Source of the DNA: Pseudorasbora parva
Taxonomy: Eukaryota > Chordata > Actinopteri > Cypriniformes > Gobionidae
NCBI RefSeq assembly: GCF_024679245.1
Contig: NC_090182.1
Location: 25,330,274-25,394,273, forward strand
Length of the DNA stretch: 64,000 nt
Direction of reading: 5' to 3'
Both the position numbers and the translations under genes were made by a program. This document shows positions 1 through 11,739 of the stretch, piece by piece. The stretch's first letter is position 1, and each line of letters starts with the position of its first letter. The notes under the pieces are model-generated. The model did not search any database, was not told the origin of the DNA, and worked only from the letters and a program-made list of their open reading frames with translations.

Positions 1-121
1 TATATAATTTATATTGTGTATAGCAAGTGCCTCCTGTAATCTAACATTTAAATACTATATCAAAGTAAATGCAAGTGACACAAGGCCAGTGAAAAAGAAC
101 ACACTATAAATCCCCACTGAC

Positions 122-3100
122 CTGATGCAGAGAGGGCACTCAAAATCAGTCACTGTCAGAACGCCGAGGCAAGATTCTCTGTCCACACTGCAAACACCTA
201 AAGACACAAACCAATCATTCTGATTTGCTGTCTAATCATGTCTAAACAAAGATTTGTTTGCAAACTGCTTATGAAGTTAAAAAAAAGAAAAAAGAAAAGG
301 ATTTATATGAATAATAATTATATTTAATAATACTATAAATGTATAACTCATTATGTTTGCATGTCACTAAAGAATTTCCAAAACCCAAATTAATCTTGAA
401 TATCAAAACGAATATCATATGTTTAATATGACAATTTACTAATACATATTATCAGATTGTTGTATAGTTAACCTATAATAAATCACTAAAGGATTATTCT
501 GTACTGGAGGAGTGTTATACTGTATATATAGCTTGGCTAATGTGCTATGTTATAAATATAATTAAGTGTCAAACCAGTCTCACACAATTTGCGGAAACGA
601 ACACCTACATACATTATTATGTATTCTTTACTTAAAGGGTTAGTTCACCCGAAAATAAAAATTATTTAATTTATTACTCACCCTCATGTCGTTGGACATC
701 CGTAAGACCTTCGTTCATCTTCGGAACACAAATGAAGATATTTTTGTTGAAAGCTGATGGCTGAGAAAGGCTCCAGAAAGGCCTCCATTGGCATTCAGTA
801 CATTCCCACTCACAAGACCCATAAAAGGCACTAAAAACATCGATACAAAGTCCATCTCACTACAGTGGCTGTACAATAATTTTACGAAGCGACGAGAATA
901 GTTTTTGTGCGCAAAAAAAAAAAAAATAATAATAATAATGACTTTATCTGCCAAGTTATTGTCTTCCTTGTAGGTCTCGGACGTGAACTCGCGCTATAGC
1001 GGCGCTCCTCCTCTTCTGGGTCATGTATCTGAACGGCAGATCTGCATCATAATATCCGCATGCGTCGAGTTCACATCAATAACTTGGTAGATAAAGTCGT
1101 TATTTTGATTTTTGTGCGCACAATGGGCCTCATTCATGAAACTTTCGTAAATATATGAGCAATTTCGGAGTAATTTGCGCATAAAATGGACCTTTACAAA
1201 AACTCTCCTCCAGATTCACAAACGCTTCGTATACCACGGGTTCGATAGGTAAATGTGTGTATATTAGTGAATTCCAAACATGCGTAAATAGGATGCGCGT
1301 GCACGCTCATTCATAATTAGCATAATCCCCACCCATGAGCTACAACTTGCATAAATGTTGAAGAGACTAATTGGCCATATGGCGAGCAATAAATATTAAA
1401 TTATCGTGTGTCCAACAAAGCATGTTTTAAACAGCTAAACACCTGGTGCTCTTCTGAAAACGGCCGACCTTGCAAGGGCAGCTTAAGTATAATTTTTATA
1501 TATATATTTTTTATATATATTTATATATTATTTTTATATATATATTTTTCCAGCTGAGATACTTTGATACAGAATATCCATGGCAGTAATGTGTTACTAC
1601 TAGTATCTCATTTTAAAGAATATGTGTATAGGTGTACAAGTGGGATGATTGGTCAGCGTAGTTTTTGACCCGCCCCTCCTCCACTGTGATTGGACGGCCT
1701 GGTAAAAAATGACAGTGACGAGCGCTGCCTATTGTCCAATGTTAAACAGTACAAACAAAACAAAACAAAAAAGACAGGCAGGCAAATCAATTCTTGAAAT
1801 ATTATTATGGTAGGCCTGCCCTACATAGTGCATCAAAATGCAATGTCATCAGTTTGCCTAAATTAGAACACAGAACTTTCAAATGTTTTACGCACCATTT
1901 ATTCGTGGTAGGGAGCAAGTGTAAATTTCTTTTGTACCAACTAACATTTTGAAAATACGAACATTTTCGTGAATCCGAAAATTTACATCAGAGCGGATTT
2001 ACGAACGATTTACACACAAATTCGTTCTGCTTGTGTTTCATGAATGAGGCCCATTAACTATTGTACAGCCAATGTAGTGAGATGGACTTTGTAACAATGT
2101 TTTTAGTGCCTTTAATGGGTCTTGTGAGTGGGAATGTACTGAATGCCAATGGAGGCCTATCTGAAGCCTTTCTCAGCCATCAGCTTTCAACAAAAATATC
2201 TTCATTTGTGTTCCGAAGATGAACGAAGGTCTTACGGGTGTCCAACGACATGAGGGTGAGTAATAAATGAAATAATTTTCATTTTTGGGTGAACTAACCC
2301 TTTAATGCTTAAAAAGTGAATAAGTGACAATTAATTAAAATCGTATGAAGCAAAGCAAATAAACTTCCTTTTTTTCAGCATTATTATTAAATTATACATA
2401 ATACAAAAACAATGTTTTAATAATTTCTAGATGCTGTTTATATATATGTGAATGCATTGCATTTGTTTTCATGAGCAGTAAGTTAGATATCTTCACCTCT
2501 GTTCTGTTTCTCCTCTCTATTCATCATCAGCTCCTCATCATCCTCAGCAGTGGGGAGGAAGGACACGGCCTGACACAGGCTCAGGCAGCACTCGCCGCTG
2601 GTGCCGTGCTTCACTTTAGTTGCATTCTTGGACAGAACAGGAAAGACCATGAGAGTGAGCATATAGCTCACATCACATATAACTCATTTATTTTTATTGC
2701 CATATCAGCATTAAAATCTATTTTCATGAGGAAAAAAAATATCTTTAAGAAAACATTACAATAACAACTATATCAGATCTTTCAGTTTGACATTAGTTGC
2801 TCACATTACCAGCATTAAGAGCCGTGCGCACACCTCACCTGCCCGGCATCACTTTGACCTTCAGCATTATTGAGGGTGTATTGCTGACTATCTGTGCACG
2901 AGGGGCTTACAGAGCTGGTGATAGGACAGGGATCTTGCAAGTACTCAGACACAACATGCAGAATACGTGGAACTTCTTCTGGTACAGGCATGCCCTCTGC
3001 TTCCAAGATCTGCATCAAATAAAACATTCAATCATGTTTTTAATGCTTCATTTGCCCAGAATGTTTTGGTTCTGAATCGTTTGGTTCTGACTCTCTCCAG

Positions 3101-6100
3101 AAAAGTGAATTGTTCATCAAACTTTCTGAAAGACCCACCTTCTTAATCTGGTTTTTCGCAGGGGCAAAGTCAGGCTGCTGCTTCAGGCAGCGGTAGAACT
3201 GGATGAGGGCTTCGGTTTTTCTGCCCATTTCAAGAAGAACATTCCCTTTACGAAAGAACCCCTAAAAACACAGAATTTAAATACAAATTTAGCACAAATA
3301 ATCCTATTCAACACTGCAAAAAATGCTTTTCTTACTTGGTATTTTTTTCTTGTTTCTAGTCCAAACATCTAAAAATTCTTAAAACAAGAAGTATTTACTA
3401 GACAGGCAAAAGTAATTGCCTTGTTTTGGGGAAAATAACTCAAAATTAAGAGAGTTTTTGCTTAAAATAAGCTAAATATTCTGTCAATGGAGTAAGCAAA
3501 ATAATCTTAATTCAAACAGAATTCTTTTTATTTTGTTTACCCCATTGGCAGATTATTTTGCTTATTTTAAGCAAAAACTCTTTTAATTTTGAATTATTTT
3601 TCCCAAAACAAGACAATAATTTGTACTTGTCTAGTCTATAAATGTTCTTATCTCCCCTGTTTTACATAATAATTATAATCAAACCATAGTTGCATAATAT
3701 GTACATTACATTTTTAAAATTTATTTTTGCATTTATTTGATCCAAGAATACTGTAAAAACAGTAACATTTTGAAATAGTATTACAATTTAAAATAAATAA
3801 CCATTTTCTATTTTAATATATTTTAAAATGAAATTATTCCTGTGATGGTAATTTTCAGCAGCATTACTGCAGTTTTCAGTGTCACATGATCCTTCATGAA
3901 AACAGTTGTGCTGCTTAATATCAATTACATTTTTTGGAAACCATTATATTTTTAATCAATTTTTTTTTTTTTTTTTAACTACATTTATTTGAAATATAAT
4001 TATTTTGTAATGTTATAAATGTATTTACTGTGACTTTTGATCAATGTAATGCATTTTTGCTGAATAAAAGTAGTATATCAATTTTAAAAAGTAATATCAA
4101 TTATGAACTTAATTAGTAATATATTAAATGTTAGTATAGTTAAAATATGCTGCAAGATCGTGGGGACAGAATTACACAAATTTATGAAAATAGGGTGATT
4201 AGGAAGATGTTACCACCCATTGTGTACTGAATTTTATCTGCTTTCTTCAGGCCGGGGATTTAAACTCTCTTTGTGCAAATCACATAGATATAATAATTCC
4301 TTTATACCTGCTGCAATCATATTTTGAAATGATTTATAATAAATGTGTGTTATTTGATGTGTGTTGTGTTGCTGTATGTGTATGTATACTGCTGTCTACA
4401 CAAAGAATTGCCTTCAAGGACAATAATGAAGTTAAGTTCACTTTGAAAGGTAGTGTATGCCAGTATATTGCTGGGGTAATAATGCCAAATTCAACAATGT
4501 GCTCTGTCCATACCAACAGAGATGATAACTATGAAACTGTCAGTCGTTTCCATAATACCACACCATGAGACTGCACAGACATTTTAGAGATCTTTTATAG
4601 AGTGAGTATGCCAAATAATAAATATGTATAATAAATTGATACAGATTTTCAGAATGCAGAATTCACCTGTCAACACCATCCCTAAACAGTAGTCAAACAA
4701 AACTCTTGTCCCTAGAAAACATAAATAACGAGTACAATCAGCAAAGATGGTCCTCACCTCAGTCCAGTTGGGTCGCACACAGCACAGGTCATCCAGGTCA
4801 CGGAGGGCATCAGAAAAGCGACGGAGACCCATGCAGGCCTCAGCCCGCCACACTTTCAGACTCACGTCATCAGGAGCTGTAGAAGCATGAAAAGATAGAC
4901 AGTGATCCTCAGTCTCATTTTCACACATAGATTTGAGGCTTTTAACTGTTTAGAGTGTTTTAAATGTGCATAAACCTAAAAAAAAAAAAAAATTAAAGCT
5001 AGTCTAGAAATCTAGACGCACCCTAGAGGTAGCATCTCTAATCTGCCGCGAGTGTCAACTCTCAATACACGTCTGAGCTGTAAAAACCAAACCTTTGGTC
5101 AGGCCAAAAAAAACCTCTGGTCAAAAAACCTCTGGTCAGGCCAATCACATCGTGTCTAGAGTCGGTGGGCGGGGCTTAACATAATGATGGCTGAGTTGCG
5201 CTTGTATGCGACTAGTAAACACAGAAACTGGTGAACGGCGGTGTTTCGAATCAGCTTTGACCACGAATCTGGAAGACTTGTAGTTAAGCTTTTCTCTGAG
5301 AAAAGAACAAAGAACGGCACTGAAGTCATTCTTAAAAAGGGTAGATGTGTTCGGAGTTTAGCCGACCGGATACGGTGAATTTTTAATCTATCAACAAGCT
5401 CCGGTTCACGTTGCTCTGGTTGGTTTTAGCGCTGTCCAATTGCTTGCAGAGGGAGTTTGAAAGACAACCGTTTATCCCGCCCCTCGGATTGAGCCCTGTC
5501 TATGGTGAGTTTCCAGACCAAACATCTTGAAGTGGTTCTGGCTTGTCAGGCTACTGAACAGCAGCACTCTGAATAAACTTTCCTCCCACCTTCAGGGAAA
5601 ATTGTGTTTTAGTGCATATCTAACATCTGTACCACTTGGATGGCATGAGGACTGATAGCGCAATAAAAAAAAAATAAGGAAAAGAAACTTTCTAATGCAT
5701 AAAGAATGGAATTCACCTGCTACAAGATAAACAATAGAAGGGGTGGATTTGCATTAGAGATTAATCAAATTCAATTACAAAGGAATCAGTGATCGGAAAT
5801 CCATTGCATAAAGAGGGACAGAAATGCTTACTTATACATGTGCACACAGACCGATAAAATAACCTGATACAATACAAAACAAACCAGATTATGTCACAGG
5901 ATCCCTGGTTACACAAGAGAGAAAGTATATTTGGGGCAGAACGCTGAACATACAGGAAACTGCCTCTAATTGGATTCAAAGAGTTGAAACGAGCTCGCTT
6001 TTGCCTCAGAGGGTTTATGTTACTGAAAGATAATTATACGTAAAATGATACGTATGCTTCACTAAAAGATACTGTTGCTGTTAATAGTATTGCTATATCT

Positions 6101-7868
6101 ATAAGAGAAGCGCTTTACAATATTATCAAACTGCACTATAGCTCATTATGTTGAGATACATACACCGGAGTCTCCACAAATACATTCATGCATCTTATAA
6201 TGTCTCCTTTGTGTATTGTGTACCTAGGGGAACTTGTTATTTCACCAATGTGTTCCCTAGAGATGCTTTTGTGGCCTTATTTAACCTTGTTAGTGACATC
6301 AGCCACTCAACATGTTTTAACCCACTTTCACTGGAACTCATTAACCCTTTAGGAGACCTGAGCTTATGAAATCACTGTAGCTTGCAACAAGCACGGCTCT
6401 CCGCTTACAAGTGTGTGAGTAGGAGGATCACAAAAGACAATATCTAACAGTCTTCAACTAGCCCACGCTGTGTTAAAATGCTGCAATCTAGGGCAAATAT
6501 TTCTAGAAACAAAAGATTTCAAACTCCTGCTGCCTATGGCTTTCATTTTCTTAGCATACCTGTGTTTATAGGCTGATCTGATTCTAAACATGCATTTAGT
6601 ACATTAATTACATCTCTGTGATGCACTTTCCACAGTGATAACCAGAACTGACATGATTCATACACTATTTTCAGTTCTTTGTACATTTATACTCATTTAA
6701 TTAAAATCATTATATGTCTAGAGGTTTTTAATTGCATTGAAGGAATTTCTTTTTCATTAGTGAATATGAGGTTCACAAACTCGTTGGCCTACTTCAGCAG
6801 AATGAGGTGTGCTGTCATTGTATAAATGTCCTATAAAAAGTGCCGGCTATTATTATAAGTTACAAATATTCTGTACAGCAATAAAAGGAAATGTTAATAT
6901 TTGCTTTAATTTGTTGTATAAAATCTAGTTAGATTCCTAGACTGCACAACCTACCTCACCGAGCACTTATTAGGCACTCTATGCGCCAAAATTGCAATTA
7001 TTGAGTGATTGTTTTTTTAACTATACATGAAATAAAAATATTAGAACAAAATCATTAACATAATGAATTATATCATATGAACAACCAATAATTAACTCTA
7101 ATAAAAGTATCCTGCAACAGTAACAGTTTTGGTTTATTTTGAGCCACATTGCGTTTGGGTAAGTGAATCAAATTAATTCAGTAACCTAACACCAAAGTGT
7201 GTTGGTTTACATGATTATATGACCAGTTTATATGATTCTTTCGGTATTCTGATTCTTTGTTTTGATTCACATAAAAGAGTCGACTCTTAATGATTCGTTC
7301 GAATACACTAGTCTCGCTGTATGTTTCTCTGTATGTTTTCAACGCAAGCACCCTAAAGCAGCTAAACATAATAAAAACTTCCAGTTGCTGTATTTATTTA
7401 AATATAACCAGTGTTTAATACAACAACAAAAAAACGAATCGAGCATCTGCATGTTCAGTTGTCAAACCAAAACGGCCACTAAACGTTCCCTGTTACACAA
7501 TAAATATCATGTTGCATAAGGTAATTTGCCTCGTAAACAGAGTTTGCAACCTTACCCATCTCGATCCCTTCATCTGCAATACGCAGCGCTTCAGTAAACT
7601 CGCTCGTTTTCAGCTTCTCCTGAATGTGACACTTCATCTTAGTCTCTTCTGGGCAACATTTCTCAATGACGCTGAAGAGTAACACATTGTTTTTGATGTT
7701 TTTCGCATCTCTCTGTTTTAATCGTTCTTTGCACGTGGGGCATCGTGAGGGCAGGAAAGCCCCCATACATCTCCTGCAGAACGAGTGACCGCAGCTCATG
7801 GTCACGGGCTCACACATTAGGAACAGACAGATCGGACACTCCAGCAGATCCATACTGGACTCTTTCAT
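122..7868 (-). CDS. lonrf1l: LONRF-family RING/TPR protein (LON peptidase N-terminal domain and RING finger 1-like), 3' end off the left edge
   Basis: Six coding exons join in phase on the minus strand: 7556-7868, 4758-4876, 3139-3261, 2839-3009, 2497-2626 and 122-197, all with GT-AG borders. The first exon has a C3HC4 RING finger at residues ~11-46 (Cys11, Cys14, Cys26, His28, Cys31, Cys34, Cys43, Cys46). Exons 1-3 then encode TPR-like helices (residues ~85-185, with motifs such as KVWRAEACMGL and GFFRKGNVLLEMGR). Exons 4-5 form a polar linker. Exon 6 ends in DFECPLCIR, the start of a second RING. RING-TPR-RING order is the LONRF signature, and the LON substrate-binding domain should follow beyond position 1. 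LONRF proteins are thought to be E3 ubiquitin ligases. The start is ATG 7866-7868, which puts the first RING only 10 residues in, shorter than mammalian N-termini as I recall them. Family assignment is firm; the exact paralogue is less certain. Confidence 0.85.
636..2301. mobile_element. TTAA-flanked inverted-repeat DNA element with long arms
   Basis: The left end reads TTAA then AGGGTTAGTTCACCC (from 636). The right end is its reverse complement followed by TTAA (2302-2305), so a 4-bp TTAA duplication flanks the element. The arms run at least ~636-950 and ~2055-2301 and are highly similar, so a transcript would fold into a long hairpin. A different inverted-repeat element (1122-2054) lies in the loop. 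TTAA with AGG termini fits Kolobok-like elements better than piggyBac, which usually has CCC termini. No transposase is visible. Relatives occur at 32178-32888 and 63832-64000. Confidence 0.75.
1122..2054. mobile_element. Inverted-repeat element nested inside the 636-2301 element
   Basis: GGGCCTCATTCATGAAAC near 1124 is matched in reverse complement near 2034-2051 at the other end. The segment interrupts the loop of the larger hairpin element, so it inserted later. No coding capacity was seen. The target duplication could not be fixed because the flanks are palindromic (AAT/ATT). Confidence 0.6.
3309..3655. repeat. Imperfect palindromic interspersed repeat
   Basis: Sequence around 3370-3490 (ACAAG, AATTGCCTTGTTTTGGG, GCTTAAAATAAGC) is repeated as an inverted copy at ~3545-3650. 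The arms meet around 3515. It looks like a hairpin-type non-autonomous DNA element; the family was not identified. Confidence 0.5.
3730..4085. repeat. Dispersed repeat, 'CACATGATCCTTCA' family (copy 1)
   Basis: Shares landmarks (TGTCACATGATCCTTCATGAAA, split here as TGTCACATGATCC and TTCATGAAA, plus AACATTTATAATGTTAC-like tracts in sister copies) with segments at 21060-21475, 39848-40065, 51400-52033 and 53535-54245. It is non-coding. The class (degraded LINE or DNA element) is not resolved. Confidence 0.5.
4877..7555. other. lonrf intron 1
   Basis: A 2.7-kb intron. It contains one interspersed repeat (5005-5545). From 5546 to 7555 I see only AT-rich unique-looking sequence with no supported gene or RNA. 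Confidence 0.6.
5005..5545 (+). repeat. Interspersed repeat with inverted sister copy at 33865-34237
   Basis: Opens with CTAGTCTAGAAATCTAGACGC and includes CACGTCTGAGCTGTAAAAACC and a CGCCCCTCGGATTGAGC segment. All of these recur in reverse complement at 33865-34237. It is richer in G+C than the surrounding intron. It has no intact coding frame and is probably a non-autonomous DNA transposon. Confidence 0.6.
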
Positions 7869-9287
7869 CCAGTGACAGCGTCCTCCTGAAAGTTGAACAG
7901 CTTAAGTTACAGAGCTCGATTCTTGAGCATGAACTGTGGCATGATTAAAAAGTTATAAGATACGGGTAGTTTAGCAGCTCTGTCCTATCTCATTTCGTGA
8001 CCACTGCTTTTATAATCTTCCAAAGGCCAGTTTCTACGAAATTGAGCCAGGTGTGCCAAGAGCATGCTTTAGGATTCCCTCTCCAACTTACGTTTATATA
8101 TGACAATATATTAATATGTATGATTATCCGTTGTCAATCATATCTCAGTCTTTGTTGTGAGAGTAACGTTTTCCCTTGTTGTGAACGATGAATTGGTTCA
8201 CTCCGCTTCAGACCGATCAGTGTGGCTTTGCTGACTCCTCCGAACTCCATCAACGCTGCGCAAAGACCAAATAAAAAGCGACCGACTGATCTCTATTTTC
8301 CTGTTTTTGTGTTCGCTAGACCAACATCTTTCTCTTGCGTTTAGCCCGCATTATACTGGTTTCTCGTCTTCTGACACCATTACATTACATAAATAAAAAA
8401 AACACGTGACGCTTGGCGGTGCTTCCCATTGGCTCCCCCGCTCCGCGTTCCACCCTGTTGTGAAACAGCGAACGCCGCGTTTCATAACAGGGAATCTCGC
8501 GCACTAATTCAATGACAGACGCCTATAAAGCAAATTGTGCCGCTATGGACATATTTGTGCACAATGATTGTGCTTTGATAACTGCTTCATTGCTTTTCTT
8601 TTGTGTATTTCAGCATTTGCCGCACGTAGAAAGAGGTTTTGCTTTAGATATTAGAATAGTTCCTGCATTCTAACCCCCAGTCAGATAAAATTATAAACCC
8701 CGAATAACAGTGTGTTGATATTTGTTAAACTTGTGTCTCGCAAACATTACATTTGCAAACCCTGTCTTACTACGATATATAAATATATTTGTTTACTTGC
8801 AGTGTTTTTGTATTTACAGACTGTTGAGTAAAAACTTGAATATACTAGACTAAAACATGGAAAATTGCATATTAGGAGGACACTGCAAATACAGAGGCAT
8901 TGTAATTACCAACAAAGAACACAAATTTCCATTTGGTTAAAATATGCAGCACTCATTAGACTAAAGTGCACTTACACAAGATTGCATAAGTGCAGTAAAG
9001 GTTGTATAAGTTTGGATTTCCCCAATCAATCAGGATCATATTATGTGACTGAGAATAGCTAAATCACATAACATCACGACAAACATTTTCTGGCTGCAGA
9101 GCAGGTTATTACTCAGCAGTTTGCCATGCTTTTTTTCTTTCCTTTATCATTATCACTCCATAATATACATGTCTACTTCCATTTTTTTATGAAATCTGGC
9201 TTAAACTACTGTTTGTAATTTGTTTTATTAATGTGAAAACAACACAAAAAGCAGTGAGCAATGTGAAAAAGAAAAGACCAGTAGATG
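7869..9287. other. Region between lonrf start codon and med7 3' end
   Basis: The lonrf 5' UTR and promoter occupy roughly 7869-8520. A CTTTCAG on the minus strand just upstream of the ATG (near 7886-7892) could be the acceptor of a 5' UTR intron. From 8521 to 9287 I see nothing supportable. Confidence 0.5.
8403..8432 (-). promoter_or_regulatory. Likely lonrf promoter elements: E-box CACGTGAC and inverted CCAAT box
   Basis: CACGTGAC (8403-8410) is a palindromic-core E-box of the USF/TFE3 type. ATTGG (8428-8432) is a CCAAT box reading on the minus strand, the direction of lonrf. They lie in a locally G+C-rich patch ~550 bp upstream of the ATG. The start of transcription is inferred, not seen. 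Confidence 0.4.
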
Positions 9288-9293
9288 TTTATT
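9288..9293 (-). terminator. Polyadenylation signal candidate for med7
   Basis: TTTATT on the plus strand is AATAAA on the minus strand, ~165 bp past the med7 stop codon. No competing better signal was seen between it and the stop. Confidence 0.5.
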
Positions 9294-9456
9294 ATTTTAC
9301 ACATACAGTTCTATTTCAATGACAGTGTGAGCTGACCACCGTGTTAAATAGTAAAAGTTTTTGTATGTGTTTGTGGTCTGTGGAGTCTTTGTAACAAAGT
9401 TGAAGAACTTGCATTTCCTGAATAACAATAAACACACATTACATTCTTTCAACAGC

Positions 9457-10185
9457 TCAAGTCATCTCATCAATAATACTGCACATTGCAGCATCTTTGT
9501 CCCACACTTTGTCCTTCTTACAAGGCACATTCTTGTCCGTTTGTGCAACCATGCAACTAACACCTGTCACATCGACATCCATAGGCTCGGTTTTCAGTCT
9601 CGCGGCTCCAGCTGACCCTGCGCCACCAGCCTCTCCCACACTGGAACTGTTAGGTTGCGGCAAATCGTCTGGAAGCGAAGCAAGACACCCCTGGATCATC
9701 TCCACCACCCGCTCCAGATGCTTTTGGAAACGCTCAGCCGTCTCCAGCCTCTGTCTCTTCTGAACCTCCATCATGACCCGAAGCGTCTCCCTGGCCTGGT
9801 GAGGACGGTACTCGTTGATGAGGTGATGCATGTGGACAAACAGGAGTTTCAAGTCCTCCATCTTCTCCTCTCGCTTAATGCTGCCTGGACTTTTGATGAG
9901 GATATCCAGGAGGTCCAGAAAGTTGACTAGGATGGACATATTTAGTTTCTTCAGTTCTCTTTTATGGTCAAACTGCATAGGGTGGAGGCGCTCGATGCCC
10001 TGGCTCTCTAATGGTCGGATAATGATGTCATCACATTGGAAATGATTGCCAAACATCATGTAACTGTCTCGAATAGGAGGAGGGGGTTTGGGGGCCAGTC
10101 CCTTTCGCACGTTTTCATCCGTGTACTCCTTGATGTACTGCATTGGAGGCGGTGGAAGAGCACTGACCTGCTGTGGCTCCCCCAT
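9457..10185 (-). CDS. med7: Mediator of RNA polymerase II transcription subunit 7
   Basis: A single uninterrupted 242-codon reading frame. The N-terminus ([20 protein letters not shown]) and the core ([68 protein letters not shown]) match vertebrate MED7. The human protein is 233 residues as I recall, so the length is normal. MED7 pairs with MED21 through helical coiled-coil segments (here ~85-175) in the Mediator middle module, bridging activators to RNA polymerase II in the nucleus. The C-terminus is a looser, Ser/Ala/Gly-rich tail with the KTEPMDVD motif and an acidic end. The coding part is one exon. An AG acceptor just upstream of the ATG on the minus strand (TTCATGACTAG) shows a 5' UTR intron. 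Confidence 0.98.
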   Translation of the reverse strand: MGEPQQVSALPPPPMQYIKEYTDENVRKGLAPKPPPPIRDSYMMFGNHFQCDDIIIRPLESQGIERLHPMQFDHKRELKKLNMSILVNFLDLLDILIKSPGSIKREEKMEDLKLLFVHMHHLINEYRPHQARETLRVMMEVQKRQRLETAERFQKHLERVVEMIQGCLASLPDDLPQPNSSSVGEAGGAGSAGAARLKTEPMDVDVTGVSCMVAQTDKNVPCKKDKVWDKDAAMCSIIDEMT

Positions 10186-10740
10186 TTTGTAAATCTAGTC
10201 ATGAAAAGGGATAAAACAATCAAATATATTTATTAAAGTATTAGACTAGTAGCAATATTTAATATTGTTGTTAATATTTATTAAAACTCTGGCAATCTAC
10301 AAACAAACAATCATTATTATAAACAAACTATAGTTCCTAGATATATTAATGTCAAAAAACAAACATATCGGACGGCGTCCGATATGCAGTAAAAGGAACC
10401 ATACACATTTTATCAACAACACTTAGAAACAGCTAATAGCTTAGCTAAATGCTACAGTTTGCGAATAAATGATATAAAGAATCGCAAAGCAGGACTCATT
10501 ACTGAAGTAATCAACAAAAATACATACCGAAACTCCTGGCTTTATTATAAAAAAATAGTCTCGGCTACATAAACATAAGCAAAGCGATCAAGACCTCTTG
10601 CATGTCGCGATTTTCGATTCCTTCATGTCTAAACATAAATGGATTACATTGGTTCACAGTCCTCTAGCAACGAGGTATTTCATTGGCTAAAAGCAGAATT
10701 AGGGCGTGATCAAAAGCGAATTCAGTGACTGGGGGCGCGA
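10186..10740 (-). promoter_or_regulatory. med7 5' UTR intron, non-coding first exon and promoter
   Basis: On the minus strand a donor (CG|GTATGT, rc near 10523-10530) and an acceptor (GACTAG near 10196-10201) bracket a ~330-bp 5' UTR intron. The first exon then lies at about 10530-10620. Two inverted CCAAT boxes (ATTGG at 10648-10652 and 10682-10686) sit just upstream in the right orientation. No TATA box is evident, as expected for a housekeeping promoter. The transcription start is inferred. Confidence 0.5.
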
Positions 10741-10868
10741 CTCAAACAGATCCTTCTTCTAATGGATGATGGATGACACTCAAAAACAAATGTGCCACAA
10801 CCCGAGGTGGACCCTTTTGAAAATTCTTAACATTTATAAAAATATATATATATATATTTAACCCTAGG

Positions 10869-11003
<135 letters not shown>

Positions 11004-11297
11004 ACAAATAACACATTTAATGCAGACATAAATGGGTTTTTATTTTTATTTTACATTTTAGTAAGTTTTAAGGGAAATGTACCAATATTGAAACTTTGGG
11101 TAGCAGGATTTCAGTGATTTCATTCACTGTCTGAACAAATGTAGAACATCTAGGGTTCATTTGGAGGGTGTGTAGGCTTAAGAAATGGTCATGAATACAT
11201 CAAAATGTATAAAATAAAATAAAAACTAAATACTGTGTAGAAAAATGTATTTAAATACAAATAGGCCTACCGTATTTTGTATTTTGAAAATACACAA

Positions 11298-11537
11298 CAC
11301 TGTCAGAAAAAAAAGGTACAATGCTATCACTGGGGCGGTAGCCTAAGGTACAAAACCGAAAGGGTACTACTATGTACCTTTAAGGTACTAATTTGCATTC
11401 TTAAATTACTGATATGTGCCTTTTGAGGTACTAATATGTACCATTTAGGGGTGATTAAAGTACAAAGATGTACCTTTTCACTTTTGTACCTTAGGGTACC
11501 GCCCCAGTGACAGCACTGTACCTTTTTTCTGACAGTG
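11298..11537. mobile_element. Short inverted-repeat element (MITE-like)
   Basis: CACTGTCAG at 11298 is mirrored by CTGACAGTG ending at 11537. The next ~40 bp inward (GGTACA..., CACTGGGGCGGTA) is also matched by TACCGCCCCAGTG. The centre holds several GGTAC-flanked short repeats. It is 240 bp and non-coding. The target duplication was not resolved. Confidence 0.65.
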
Positions 11538-11662
11538 AAGAAATTGGCCATCCAAAGAAGTTACAAGAACGATCTGTTCACACTAAGAATGATTTAACTT
11601 AGGGTGTACTCACACAGTGATCTTATTTGTGTTTTGATTGTTGTGATTGCTTCAGGGGGCAC

Positions 11663-11739
11663 ACAGAAAAATGCCTGTAGTGGCAAGTACAGAAAAATGC
11701 CTGTAGTGGCAAGTACAGAAAAATGCCTGTAGTGGCAAG
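11663..11739. repeat. 26-bp tandem repeat, three copies
   Basis: The unit ACAGAAAAATGCCTGTAGTG plus GCAAGT repeats three times with 26-bp spacing (starts 11663, 11689, 11715) and essentially no divergence, so it is a recent tandem duplication. Function unknown. Confidence 0.9.

Larger units (their letters stand above)
198..2496. other. lonrf intron 5, mostly transposon
   Basis: This is the intron between the fifth and sixth lonrf coding exons. Positions 198-631 are plain AT-rich sequence with no recognisable feature. A TTAA-flanked inverted-repeat element fills 636-2301, and the remainder up to exon 5 is unremarkable. Confidence 0.7.
3262..4757. other. lonrf intron 2
   Basis: The intron separates exon 3 (ends 3261) from exon 2 (starts 4758). 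It holds a palindromic repeat (3309-3655) and a dispersed repeat (3730-4085). The rest (4086-4757) has no recognisable feature. Confidence 0.7.

Noticed and set aside
715..954. 79-codon minus-strand frame
   Set aside because: Lies wholly within one arm of the hairpin element; its sequence is mirrored in the other arm and includes poly-Ile from an (AAT)n tract.
11663..11739. Three regularly spaced 26-bp repeats, considered as a CRISPR-like array
   Set aside because: Units abut directly with no spacers, and the genome is vertebrate. It is a simple tandem repeat.
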